Shown piece after piece: positions 55,966 through 64,000 of a stretch of 64,000 bases of DNA. Below the pieces are notes generated by a model. It was not told the origin of the DNA, did no database searches, and was given only the letters and a program-made list of their open reading frames with translations. The position numbers were made by a program, and so were the translations under genes. Positions within the stretch are counted from its first letter, which is position 1. Each line of letters starts with the position of its first letter. The DNA comes from Gordonia hongkongensis (GTDB lineage Bacteria > Actinomycetota > Actinomycetes > Mycobacteriales > Mycobacteriaceae), in contig NZ_CP095552.1 of assembly GCF_023078355.1 (NCBI RefSeq), positions 2,790,001 to 2,854,000 of the forward strand, given 5' to 3'.

Positions 55966-56499
55966 CGGATGCCTTCGGCCGCCAGGCCCTCGCGCTGCTG
56001 GGTGGCGTCGATGCTGAATGCGCCGCCGTGGATCAGCTCACCGAGGCCACTACCGAGGCATTCCAGCAGTACCCCGACTACGCGGTGATCACCAGTTTTC
56101 CTGGCCTGGCTGACCTCTCCGGCGCTCGGGTGCTCGGCGAGATCGGCGACGACCGCGAGCGGTTCACCGACGCCCGTTCGCTGAAGGACCTACGCCGGTT
56201 CTGTGCTGATCACGCGGGCCTCCGGGCGCAGCATCTCGATTACCCGCCGCGTGGTGAAGAACAACCGACTCAACGCTGCAGGATTCCTTTGGGCGTTCGC
56301 CGCGATGGCGAAAGCCGGCGCACCCCAAGACCATTAACGCCGAGGACGCGACCGCGGCGATCGGCACGCCGCTGCGCTTCGGCACCTCTTCGACCGCTTG
56401 CTCGGGCAGCTCCACTACTGCTTGCAAACCGGTCAGCACTACGACCCGATCAAGGCGTTCGGGCCCGCTCAGGACGCGTCCTTCGAGATCGCGGCTTGA
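55966..56499 (+). pseudogene. IS110-family transposase remnant, frameshifted
   Basis: ADAFGRQALALLGGVDAECA leads to ITSFPGLADLSGARVLGEIG and DDRERF, the transposase_20 part of IS110 enzymes. A frame change follows, then VVKNNRLNAAGFLWAFAAMA and LHYCLQTGQHYDPIKAF. The N-terminal DEDD domain is absent. A further coding-looking tail (FKTDIDAELAQLGPTGY, 56535-56617) is an unidentified relic. Confidence 0.65.
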
Positions 56500-56618
56500 C
56501 CTCTTGGTGTGATCGGAGGTCTTCTTCGGCGCGTTCAAGACCGATATCGACGCCGAACTCGCCCAGCTCGGCCCGACCGGGTACCGGCCCTTGTGGGTGC
56601 GCGACACCCTGTTCTGAG

Positions 56619-57260
56619 TCAGCAGCACGGCGCCTCGCCGGCCGGGTCGATGAGCGCCTCGGCCAGTGGGCGTGCGAGCTGGGTGTAGGCGTCGGCGACC
56701 GGTAGCACGGTCATCCCAGGATGCTCGGATCGCCACTGCTCGGCGGCGTCGGGAGTGGCCAGGAACATCTGCGGATTGCAGCAGGTGGCGCGGACCTGCC
56801 CGCCCCGGATCCCGGCGGGGTCGACGAAGGCCACCATCGCGGCGGCCGGTTGCAGGTCGGTGACTCCCGTGACTGGATCGACGGTCAATCGCACGGCGCT
56901 GACGGTAACCGGGCACTCGGATTCGACGTGTGCGCTCGCCCCGATCACGGCGGGGAAGACGAGCGTGTCGGGCGCACACCAGGTGTAGAGCTGATGGCCT
57001 GCGACGGTGAATCGGTGCGGGGTCGGATTCAGGGTCAATCCCCACCCGAGGACCCGGCCCTGCTCGTCGTATTCGATGTCGGCGCCGATCGGTGTCTCTT
57101 CGAGATCTCCGGCGTCGACACCGGCTGCGGCCGCCAACTCCGTGACGGTGACCGGCGCTCCGTGGGCCAGCAGCCGCAGCGCGGCCCGCAGCAGCGCCCG
57201 GTCACGGTCGGCTGGTGCGATCGTGGCGAAAACGTCGGCGGGAATGGAGTCGGTGCTCAT
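56619..57260 (-). CDS. merB: Organomercurial lyase
   Basis: 213 aa. It cleaves C-Hg bonds to release Hg(II) for MerA. The family core is TWCAPDTLVFPAVIG, with the Cys and Asp of the catalytic site, then RATCCNPQMF for the second catalytic Cys. A helical N-domain (residues 15-60) and an additional CC pair at the C-terminus are present. ATG 57260 follows GGAAAGG. Downstream of the MerR-type gene; a MerR promoter lies inside the end of that gene. Confidence 0.9.
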   Translation of the reverse strand: MSTDSIPADVFATIAPADRDRALLRAALRLLAHGAPVTVTELAAAAGVDAGDLEETPIGADIEYDEQGRVLGWGLTLNPTPHRFTVAGHQLYTWCAPDTLVFPAVIGASAHVESECPVTVSAVRLTVDPVTGVTDLQPAAAMVAFVDPAGIRGGQVRATCCNPQMFLATPDAAEQWRSEHPGMTVLPVADAYTQLARPLAEALIDPAGEAPCC

Positions 57261-57753
57261 GAGAGTCAGCCTTTCCGAGAATGCGTCGGGTGCGATGTCG
57301 ATGACGGTAGGGTCTGCCCCCGGGGGCAGAGTCAAGCCCGCGTCGGGCATCGGCACGGACCTCGGTCCAGCACACATCGTCGGCGGCCCACCGCGCACGG
57401 TGGATGCTGGTGAAGTCGTCGATGCGGTCGAGGATCTGCTGGGCGTCGCTGATCCGGCGGTGCAGCCGCTGTCGCGACCGCTCCAGTAGCTCGGCCAGAC
57501 GCGCGCCGACCGCTCCGTCTCCACTATCGACGGCGTCATCGGTGAGCTGGCAGATCTCGGCGATGGTGAGCCCAAGCCCGCGCAGCTCGCCGATGAACCG
57601 CACACACCACAGTGCGTCATCGGTGTACAGGCGGTAGCCGGCCGCGCTGCGCCCCAGGGTGTGGATGAGCCCGAGGTCGGTGTATTCACGCAACGCCTTC
57701 ACCCTCACCCCGGTCCGCGCCGACAACACGCCGATCGTCATGTGCCCGTTCAT
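57202..57753 (-). CDS. MerR family transcriptional regulator
   Basis: 183 aa. N-terminal winged HTH (MTIGVLSARTGVRVKALREY, LGRSAAGYRLYTDD), a coiled-coil dimer helix (ELLERSRQRLHRRISDAQQI), and a divergent C-terminus without the MerR Cys trio in standard spacing; only one Cys (DVCWTE) is seen. The last 59 bases overlap merB in another frame. It starts from ATG with AGGAAAGG. The C-terminal 50 residues are not family-like, so the true end may be earlier or the frame shifted. It probably activates the palindromic promoter inside its own 3' end. Confidence 0.75.
   Translation of the reverse strand: MNGHMTIGVLSARTGVRVKALREYTDLGLIHTLGRSAAGYRLYTDDALWCVRFIGELRGLGLTIAEICQLTDDAVDSGDGAVGARLAELLERSRQRLHRRISDAQQILDRIDDFTSIHRARWAADDVCWTEVRADARRGLDSAPGGRPYRHRHRTRRILGKADSHEHRLHSRRRFRHDRTSRP
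57304..57335 (-). promoter_or_regulatory. MerR-type promoter/operator driving merB
   Basis: TTGACT (-35) and TACCGT (-10) are separated by 20 bp containing the perfect palindrome TCTGCCCCCGGGGGCAGA (57313-57330). The long spacer is diagnostic of MerR-activated promoters. It lies within the 3' part of the MerR gene, 44 bases before merB. Confidence 0.75.
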
Positions 57754-57777
57754 CTCGGCCTTTCCTGGAGGAGATCG

Positions 57778-59214
57778 TCAGCCTGCGCAGCAGGACAGTT
57801 TCGTCACGTCGGTGGTGAAGGTCTGGGCGGTCAGTTTCAACGCTTCGGCCATGGTCAGATACGGCGCCCAGCTGTGGGCGAGCCGGTCGACGGTCATACC
57901 CGCGGTCATCGCGTATCCGGCGGCGGTGATCAGGTCTCCGGCACCCTCGGCCAGCGCGTGCACGCCCAAGATCCGGCCGGTATCGGCGTCGGCGACGATC
58001 TTGGCCAGGCCACGGGTATCGCGATTGACCAGCGCCCGCGCCACACTCGACAACGCCAGCGTCCGGCACCGGCACCGGTATCCGGCCGTCACCGCCTCGG
58101 CCTCGGTGAGCCCCACGGCGGCGATGGCGGGGCTGGTGAACGTCAGCCGCGGCACTGTGGCGTAGTCCAGGACCCGATCCGCGTCGGCGAACGCGTTGTC
58201 GGCCACCAGCGTTCCCTGCGCGGCGGCCACATACACGAACTGCGGGCCCCCGGCCACGTCCCCGGCCGCCCAGATCCGGGCATTGCCGGTGCGCTGACGG
58301 TCATCGACGATCACCGCGCCGCGCCCGTCGACACCGACCCCGACCGCCTCCAGGCCCAGCCCCGCGGTGTTCGGGCGGCGACCGGTCGCGACCAACACGT
58401 GTTCGGCCCGCAGCTCGCTGACCCCGGCCCGAGTGCGCACGCTCACCAGCTTGTGGCCGCCACCGGCCAGGACCTTCTCGACGGTGGCCGCGGTCAACAC
58501 GGCGATATGCTCATCGGCGAAGACAGCCTCGATCGCGGCCGAGATTTCCGGTTCCTCGCCCGGCGCCAGCCGCCCCAGGGCCTCGATCACCGTCACCCGG
58601 GCGCCGAGGCGGGCGAACAACTGGGCTTGTTCGAGCCCGACAGTGTTGCCGCCGATCACGATCAGCGACTCCGGGAGCCGCTTCAGGTCCATGGCGGTGG
58701 TCGAGGTCAGATACCCGGCCTCGACCAGACCGTCGATCGGCGGGATCCACGGCGTCGCACCGGTCGCGATCAGGTAATGGCCAGCCTCGATCACCCGGGT
58801 CCCGCCGTCGTTCGCTCCGACCCGCAACCCCGGCGCCGCACTCGTGCCGTCGAACACTGCCGTGCCGGAGACGATCTCCCACCCGTACTCGCCCGCCAGC
58901 TCGATGTACTTGTTTGCCCGCAGCTGCGCGACCAGCGCGTCCTTACCGGCGATCAGGCCCGGAAAATCCAGCGGCACCGCAGCGGCACCCAGGCCGGGAA
59001 ACCGGTCGGCGGCGGCTGCGGCGTGGCGGGCCTCCGCGGCGGCCAGCAACGTCTTCGACGGCACACACCCGACGTTCACGCAGGTGCCACCGACGGTGTC
59101 GCGCTCGATCATCACCACGGACCTGCCGTGGCCGACCGCGGCGATAGCGGCGGCGAACGCCGCCGAACCGGACCCGACGATCGCCAGATCCGGACGGGAT
59201 TGTGTCGTGGCCAC
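57778..59214 (-). CDS. merA: Mercury(II) reductase
   Basis: 478 aa FAD/NADPH disulfide oxidoreductase reducing Hg(II) to Hg(0). FAD motif VGSGSAAFAAAIAAVG, redox pair GGTCVNVGCVPSK, NADPH motif VIGGNTVGLEQAQLF, and C-terminal CC (KLSCCAG) that hands over Hg. No N-terminal HMA domain. GTG 59214 follows AGGAGGC. First gene of merA-merR-merB; divergent from an ArsR-type regulator. Confidence 0.93.
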   Translation of the reverse strand: MATTQSRPDLAIVGSGSAAFAAAIAAVGHGRSVVMIERDTVGGTCVNVGCVPSKTLLAAAEARHAAAAADRFPGLGAAAVPLDFPGLIAGKDALVAQLRANKYIELAGEYGWEIVSGTAVFDGTSAAPGLRVGANDGGTRVIEAGHYLIATGATPWIPPIDGLVEAGYLTSTTAMDLKRLPESLIVIGGNTVGLEQAQLFARLGARVTVIEALGRLAPGEEPEISAAIEAVFADEHIAVLTAATVEKVLAGGGHKLVSVRTRAGVSELRAEHVLVATGRRPNTAGLGLEAVGVGVDGRGAVIVDDRQRTGNARIWAAGDVAGGPQFVYVAAAQGTLVADNAFADADRVLDYATVPRLTFTSPAIAAVGLTEAEAVTAGYRCRCRTLALSSVARALVNRDTRGLAKIVADADTGRILGVHALAEGAGDLITAAGYAMTAGMTVDRLAHSWAPYLTMAEALKLTAQTFTTDVTKLSCCAG

Positions 59215-59262
59215 GCCTGCCTCCTGAGGGGTTGAGCAACCGCGTCGCCAGCCAACGGCTGC

Positions 59263-59280
59263 TATTCGCATTGACGAATA
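59263..59280. promoter_or_regulatory. ArsR-type operator upstream of merA
   Basis: TATTCG-N6-CGAATA, a perfect inverted repeat in the merA/arsR intergenic region. Confidence 0.6.
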
Positions 59281-59295
59281 CCTACAGGGCTCATA

Positions 59296-59315
59296 CTATG
59301 CGCTTAAGCGAATAG
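59296..59315. promoter_or_regulatory. ArsR-type operator upstream of the arsR-like gene
   Basis: CTATGCGCTTAAGCGAATAG, palindromic apart from one pair, 24 bases before the ATG of the regulator. Confidence 0.6.
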
Positions 59316-59338
59316 TTCAAGTGGTGTGGAGGTGCCCC

Positions 59339-59716
59339 ATGTCCCGGTCCACGACCGCCGTGCCCGGCGACGAGCTGGCGTGCACACATCTGGATACGAC
59401 GGCGAAGTTCTTTCGCGCCCTGTCGGATCCGACCCGGTTGAAGCTGCTGGAATACATCCTCGCCGGCGAACGCACCTCGGCCGACTGCGTCGCGCACGCC
59501 GGCATCTCCCAGCCGCGGGTGTCGGTGCACCTGTCGTGTCTGGCCGATTGCGGATACATCGTCGCGCGCCGCGACGGCAAGAAGCTGCGGTACACGGTCG
59601 GAGACCCGCGCGTGGCCGAACTGGTGCTGCTCGCCCGGTTGCTCGCGGCCGACAACGCCGCCGCCCTGACGTGCTGCACCCGCATCGACCAGGTACCGGA
59701 CGGTGACCGGACATGA
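59339..59716 (+). CDS. ArsR-family mercury-responsive regulator (actinobacterial MerR)
   Basis: 125 aa winged helix: FRALSDPTRLKLLEYILAGE, HAGISQPRVSVHLSCLADCG, ARRDGKKLRYTVGD. Cys residues near the recognition helix (CLADC) and in LTCCTR (C-terminal) could bind Hg(II). In Streptomyces and relatives the mer operon is controlled by an ArsR-type repressor in this position. ATG follows GGAGGTG. Two palindromes between it and merA are its likely operators. Confidence 0.88.
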   Translation: MSRSTTAVPGDELACTHLDTTAKFFRALSDPTRLKLLEYILAGERTSADCVAHAGISQPRVSVHLSCLADCGYIVARRDGKKLRYTVGDPRVAELVLLARLLAADNAAALTCCTRIDQVPDGDRT

Positions 59717-60182
59717 ACGCCCTCGACAGCCCTCACGTCTCGGCAGCCGCTCACCGTCGGCGGGTTCACCGCGGCTGGGACTGGGTGTCAAGCTCGCCGA
59801 GGTCGATGCCGAGCTCGCCGAACTCACCGCGGTCCGGCGACACCCTGGCCGCCGCGCTGGCGGCCGGACGCGAAGACCTGCTCGAGCGCAGCGAATCCCC
59901 CTGCTGCCCTGTCCCATCGACACCGAACCCAGCGCCAGGCAGCGGTGGCTCGGCGAGCTGCGGGGGAGGCCGTTGTGGCTGCTGCGACCTAGACACGCCG
60001 CTGGCGGGCTTGCATCGGGACCGCGGCACTGCTGCCTGGGCTGTTGCGCGGTGGTGCCCCGCTGCTGATCGCGGCCGTAGCACTGAGCAGCGGCACGCTG
60101 CTGGTGAGCCTGTCATGGCTCCAACCGCTCGGATTCGCCCATCGGACTCGGGCTCCTCGGACTGATCTGGTCCCGCCAATGA
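59717..60182 (+). pseudogene. Decayed Cys-rich/MerT-like transport region
   Basis: Coding-like pieces lie in three frames: LGVKLAEVDAELAELTA, SESPCCPVPS with many Cys, then RGGAPLLIAAVALSSGTLLV and IGLGLLGLIWSRQ ending at 60181. The last two resemble the helices of MerT-like mercury importers. The frames do not join, so the gene is broken by several indels. Position after the mer regulator fits a lost mercury transporter. Confidence 0.45.
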
Positions 60183-60339
60183 CTCGCGCCCGCGGCTGCG
60201 ATGAGGGCTGCGCAGCCACACCTTCCGGCGACGCGGGCACTCCGGCCCGCACCACCGCCGCGACCTGGCTCAGGCCGTCACCGAGTTTGGCGCCTGCGAG
60301 GCCACCACGGTGATCAGCACCGTAGCCATCAACGGCGCC

Positions 60340-60580
60340 ATCGCCGGTGCTCACCGCGCGCCGAGACCCGCTGCCCGGTCCCGGCGCGCGGTACACCTGG
60401 GGTGAGCCACGCCAGCGTCAGTGGGATGACGATCAACACGAGGAACGCTTCCAGGAACGGTCCGGCCTCCACGAACTCGGCCAGATCCGACGTAGAGCCG
60501 CAGCTGGTGGCAGGGACACCGCTCCGCCGCGCCAGCTGGGTAATACGCATCATCACCACCCCGCGACCCTGAACCTTCGA
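60340..60580 (-). pseudogene. Fused relics: MerR-type start and arsenical-permease-like end
   Basis: The minus strand has MRITQLARRSGVPAT, the start of a MerR-type HTH, joined to DLAEFVEAGPFLEAFLVLIV and IPLTLAWLTP, a transmembrane segment like that of Acr3/bile-acid-symporter arsenic permeases. The rest of both genes is missing. The remainder of 60182-60685 shows no intact gene. Confidence 0.35.
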
Positions 60581-60685
60581 CTCGACTCGAAGGTCAGACC
60601 GGCCGTGACGGTTGCCCCCGAGGGCGGTGTGGCCCCGGCGGCCGGTCCCGTGTCCGCGACGAATCAACCTGGTCTGATCGCCGCG

Positions 60686-62941
60686 CTACTCAGCGGCGGC
60701 CCGTGGTGCGCGAGTGTTGGGTGGGCGAAACCTGAGGGCGGGCAGCCACCAGTTCCAGCCGCCGAGCAGGCGCATGAGGGCGGGGACGAGGACGAGGCGG
60801 ATGAGGACGGCGTCGATGGCGACGGCGACGGCAAGGGCGAGTCCGAGTTGTTTGAGTTCGAGGATGTCGGCGGTGAGGAAGCTTGCGAAGATGGCGATCA
60901 TGATCGCGGCGGCCGCGGTGATGGGGCGTGCGGTGTGGGTGAGCCCGGCCGCGACGGCGCGCTGGTTGTCGCCGCTGGCGTCCCAGTATTCGCGGATGCG
61001 ACGAATCAGGAACACCTCGTAGTCCATCGAGAGCCCGAACAGTAGCGCGAACACCACGGTGGGTAGGTAGACCTGCACGAATCCGGGGCTGGTGAAGTCG
61101 AGGACGTTCTCGCCCAGACCCCACTGGAACACCGCGACGGTGATACCGAGGGCGGCGCCGGTGGCGAGCAGGTTCATCGCGATGGCCTTGAGGGGTAAGG
61201 CGATACTGCGGAAAGCGGCGATGAGGAAGACCAGCGAGGCGGTCAGCACCAGGGCTACGACCAGCGGAAGTTTGGTGGTCATTTCGTCGGAGAGATCGAC
61301 GAATTCGGCGGTGCTGCCGCCGATGCGGATCTCGGCTCCGGCTGCGCCGGCGGCTGTGTTGCGCAGGTCGCGGACGAGGTCGGTGGCGGCCATCGAGTCG
61401 AAGGTGACCGAGGGGATCGCCATCGCGAGCATTCGACCGTCATTGAGCTGGGCGGGCAGGACGGTGTCGATGCGGGCGTCGCCGTCGATCTCGGTCAGGA
61501 ATCGGTTGACCCGTGCTTCGGCGTCTGCGGTGAGTGGGGTGTCGCTGGGGCCGGTGGCGATGATCTCGACCGGGGAGAGTGCTCCGGGCGGGAAGTTGGT
61601 GTTCAATGCGGTGCTGGCGCGTCCGGTCGGGGTGTCGTCGAGGGCGGTGGTGCCCATGTCGAGGCCGTAGCGGATCCCGAATACCGGCAGCGCGGCGAGG
61701 ACCAGCACCGCTGCGGCCGCGGTGCCGAAGAGGACGGGTCGGCGCATGACGAGATACGCCCAGCGCGCCCAGCGGCCACCGAGAACGCCGGGAGCGTCGG
61801 TGGCGCTGTCGGCAGGGCGCCAGCGGGCCGGGAGACTACCGCGGTTGACAGCCGGGCCCAAGGCGGCGAGCAGGGCGGGTAGCAGGGTGACGGCGACGGT
61901 GAGCATACTGGTGACGGCGGTGGCGACGCCGATGGCGATGCCACGGAAGATCGGTGCCTGGATGATGATCAACGCGCACAGCGAGATCATCACCACCAAG
62001 CCCGAGACCAGAATCGTTTTGCCTGCTGTGGCGAGGGAGCGACCGACGGCGCCGCTGATCGCGGCATGGTCTGGCCCGGTGTGGTGGGTGAGTTCTTCGC
62101 GGAAGCGGCTGACGATGAACATCGCGTAGTCGATACCGACGCCGAGGCCCACCATGGTGGCCATGGCCACGGTCAGCGAATCGAACGCGGTCACAGCAGT
62201 GAGGGTGAACAACACTCCGACCGCGGTCAGCATCCCGGCGATGGCCACTGCGATCGGGACCGCCGCTGCGGCCAGGGCGCCGAGGGCGAGGACGAGCAGG
62301 ACCAGCGCGACCGGGATGCCGATTGCCTCGGCGCGGGCCAGGTCGGCGTTCTGCAGTTCGGTGGCCGCGTTCTGTACCGCCGAGTACCCGGTGACCCCTA
62401 CGTCGATGGAATCGTCGCCGGTGGTGGCGATGGCGTCTTGCAGGTCGCGCGCGACTTTCGCGCGTTCGGCCATGTCGCCGTCCATGCCGGCGAGCGCGAT
62501 CGCGACGTGACCGTCGGCCGAGATCTGGGATCCGGGCAGCCCGTCGTAGGGGCCGACGACGTCGACCACGCCCTCGACCGCGGTGGCGGCGGTGATCGTG
62601 CGAGCCACCGCTGCACGGAACTCGGCGTCGGTGGCGGTGACCGCGCCAGACTGCAGCACGATGACCGCCTGTTCCGTACCGAACTGCGGGAAGTGCCGGG
62701 CAACCAGGCGATCCACCTCGGTGGACTCCGAGCCCTCGACACCGAAATCCATCGCACCGAGCCGGTTCTCGAGCAGCGGGTAGGCCACCGCGCACACCAC
62801 CAGCAGCAGTCCCCAGACCGCCAGGACCGCACGTCTGCGCCGGGCCATCAGAACGCCCCACCGATATAGCACTCCGGGCGAGCCCGGCGGCGATGGTTGC
62901 TGAGGCGAGTTCTCGACGACGGCGGACTTCTGCTGGTTCAC
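60686..62941 (-). CDS. MMPL family RND transporter
   Basis: 751 aa with about twelve helices in two RND halves. Each half has a large extracytosolic domain (about 65-200 and 415-540) and the TM cluster with GVGIDYAMFIVSRFREEL and GLSMDYEVFLIRRIREYW, carrying the conserved Asp-Tyr pairs of the MmpL proton relay. GTG 62941 follows GGAGGGAGGAC. It is divergent from cmtR, an unusual neighbour for an MMPL gene. Substrate unknown; lipid or siderophore-like export is typical, metal-complex export is possible. Confidence 0.9.
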   Translation of the reverse strand: MNQQKSAVVENSPQQPSPPGSPGVLYRWGVLMARRRRAVLAVWGLLLVVCAVAYPLLENRLGAMDFGVEGSESTEVDRLVARHFPQFGTEQAVIVLQSGAVTATDAEFRAAVARTITAATAVEGVVDVVGPYDGLPGSQISADGHVAIALAGMDGDMAERAKVARDLQDAIATTGDDSIDVGVTGYSAVQNAATELQNADLARAEAIGIPVALVLLVLALGALAAAAVPIAVAIAGMLTAVGVLFTLTAVTAFDSLTVAMATMVGLGVGIDYAMFIVSRFREELTHHTGPDHAAISGAVGRSLATAGKTILVSGLVVMISLCALIIIQAPIFRGIAIGVATAVTSMLTVAVTLLPALLAALGPAVNRGSLPARWRPADSATDAPGVLGGRWARWAYLVMRRPVLFGTAAAAVLVLAALPVFGIRYGLDMGTTALDDTPTGRASTALNTNFPPGALSPVEIIATGPSDTPLTADAEARVNRFLTEIDGDARIDTVLPAQLNDGRMLAMAIPSVTFDSMAATDLVRDLRNTAAGAAGAEIRIGGSTAEFVDLSDEMTTKLPLVVALVLTASLVFLIAAFRSIALPLKAIAMNLLATGAALGITVAVFQWGLGENVLDFTSPGFVQVYLPTVVFALLFGLSMDYEVFLIRRIREYWDASGDNQRAVAAGLTHTARPITAAAAIMIAIFASFLTADILELKQLGLALAVAVAIDAVLIRLVLVPALMRLLGGWNWWLPALRFRPPNTRAPRAAAE

Positions 62942-63030
62942 GCGTCCTCCCTCCGTAGCGACCACGAATTGATCGCCATATCACGATGTAATCGTTGAAA
63001 CGAGATGAATCACACTCTCACTCGATATCA

Positions 63031-63047
63031 ATAGCTTTCGCCGCTAT
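63031..63047. promoter_or_regulatory. Inverted repeat before cmtR
   Basis: ATAGC-N7-GCTAT ends nine bases before the cmtR ATG; a second repeat TCGTT-ga-AACGA lies at 62992-63003. Either could be the CmtR operator controlling both divergent genes. Confidence 0.45.
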
Positions 63048-63056
63048 CATCGCTTT

Positions 63057-63446
63057 ATGGCGATTAATGATGGCGGGGGTTGCCTCGTCGAGACGCAGGG
63101 GTTGGATCCGGCGGTGGCCCTGTTCCACAGCCTCTCCGATGCGACACGGTTGGCGATCGTGCACCGGCTGGCGTGCGGGGAAGCGCGGGTCTTGGACCTG
63201 ATGGCCGGGCTCGGACTGGCTCAGTCAACGGTATCGGCGCACGTAGCGTGCCTGCGCGACTGCGGGCTGGTCGTGGGCCGCCCGCAAGGGCGGCAGGTGT
63301 TCTACAGCCTGGCCCGCCCGGAGTTGATGGACCTACTCGCCTCGGCAGAGACCTTGCTCGCGGCGACAGGCAATGCGGTGGCGTTGTGCCCGAACTACGG
63401 CACCGACTCCACCACCGAGACGGAGAGCGCGGAGGTACGAGCATGA
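63057..63446 (+). CDS. cmtR: CmtR-type Cd(II)/Pb(II)-sensing ArsR repressor
   Basis: 129 aa. Winged helix: FHSLSDATRLAIVHRLACGE, LGLAQSTVSAHVACLRDCGL. CLRDC reproduces the Cys-x3-Cys metal site of M. tuberculosis CmtR, and the third ligand Cys is in ALCPNYG. It overlaps the downstream ATPase start by four bases (ATGA), as in cmtR-ctpG operons. Confidence 0.92.
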   Translation: MAINDGGGCLVETQGLDPAVALFHSLSDATRLAIVHRLACGEARVLDLMAGLGLAQSTVSAHVACLRDCGLVVGRPQGRQVFYSLARPELMDLLASAETLLAATGNAVALCPNYGTDSTTETESAEVRA

Positions 63447-64000
63447 GCGACGCATGCGGCTGCGGCCACGACGAACCCGCCGGTGACGGCGAGGCCGAGG
63501 AACGCGAACCCGAAAAGCTCTGGGAAGTCAGTGAACTGCGCGCCGCCGCGGTCGCCGGAGTGCTGCTGGTCGCGGCACTGATCGTCGGCTGGACCGGCGG
63601 CCCACGCGCCGTCGAGTTGGGGTTGGAGATCGCCGCACTGCTCGTCGGTGCATACACCTTCGTCCCCTCCACGCTCAAACGGCTGGCCAAGGGCAAGATC
63701 GGTGTCGGCACGCTGATGACGATCGCCGCGATCGGCGCGGTGATCCTCGGCGAGGTCGGCGAAGCCGCCATGCTGGCGTTCCTGTTCTCCATCAGCGAGG
63801 GCCTCGAGGAGTACGCGGTCGCGCGCACCCGCCGCGGGCTGCGCGCCCTGTTGAACCTGGTACCGGACCGGGCCACCGTGCTACGCGACGGCACCGAAAC
63901 CGTCATCGCCCCTGCCGAGCTGCGCGTCGGGGATCGGATGCTGGTGCGCCCCGGTGAGCGGGTCGCGACCGACGGGGTGATCGTCGACGGGCGTAGCGCG
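63443..64000 (+). CDS. Cd/Pb/Zn-type P1B ATPase, N-terminal part (cut by window end)
   Basis: The first 186 residues are present. Cys/His motif CGCGHDE at the extreme N-terminus instead of an HMA domain, acidic linker, then helices from about residue 34 and the P1B element ARTRRGLRALLNLVPDRATV followed by VGDRMLVRPGERVATDG of the actuator domain. It resembles CtpG/CadA, exporting Cd(II) or Pb(II). Catalytic motifs lie outside the window. Translationally coupled to cmtR. Confidence 0.88.
   Translation, partial: MSDACGCGHDEPAGDGEAEEREPEKLWEVSELRAAAVAGVLLVAALIVGWTGGPRAVELGLEIAALLVGAYTFVPSTLKRLAKGKIGVGTLMTIAAIGAVILGEVGEAAMLAFLFSISEGLEEYAVARTRRGLRALLNLVPDRATVLRDGTETVIAPAELRVGDRMLVRPGERVATDGVIVDGRSA

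Overview
The window is high-GC actinobacterial DNA. Codon use, the FAD monooxygenase/DUF1206/BrkB/SelO complement, mycobacterium-like small families and GAGGAGCGCCCGGAGC-type intergenic repeats suggest Gordonia or a close Mycobacteriales relative. This is inferred from content only; no rRNA or tRNA gene was found.

Region 1 (1-29.4 kb) looks like ordinary chromosome. It holds a broken alcohol dehydrogenase end, a pyridoxal/HMP kinase, a decayed pyruvate-oxidase-like gene, a DUF1622 protein, an EthA-type monooxygenase, DUF1206 and YihY/BrkB membrane proteins, an acyltransferase and an alcohol dehydrogenase. It continues with a DksA-like protein, SelO, a DUF1542 protein, an XRE regulator divergent from an SDR, RsgA, a TetR-glycosyltransferase operon, a frameshifted LuxR-ATPase, a methyltransferase with a secreted protein, and an ABC exporter divergent from its TetR.

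Region 2 (29.4-56.5 kb) is accessory DNA. It opens with a 28-bp inverted repeat and a plasmid-type ParB gene. An IS3-family element has landed between the Shine-Dalgarno sequence and the start codon of that gene. A second copy of the element lies at 53-54.3 kb. Between them are small plasmid-type genes, cell-envelope genes (LGFP remnant, L,D-transpeptidase lipoprotein, M23 peptidase and an M23 fragment, M56 peptidase, DUF305 lipoprotein), a copper operon (copZ, secreted protein, copA, copB, csoR), an MFS plus PLP enzyme pair, a two-component system, and a BlaI/CopY-type repressor with a membrane protein.

The most interesting signal is a 17-bp operator, TACTA-N7-TAGTA, found five times in front of the transpeptidase, DUF3703/BNR operon and M56 peptidase, DUF305/M23 pair, the blaI-like gene and a small membrane protein. 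It points to an M56/BlaI regulon tying cell-wall remodelling to copper resistance.

Region 3 (56.6-64 kb) is a mercury and cadmium/lead block: merA, a MerR-type regulator and merB on the minus strand, a divergent ArsR-type regulator, decayed transport genes, an MMPL transporter, and a cmtR-ctpG/cadA pair cut by the window end. Many genes carry single-base frameshifts, so either decay or residual sequencing error is present.
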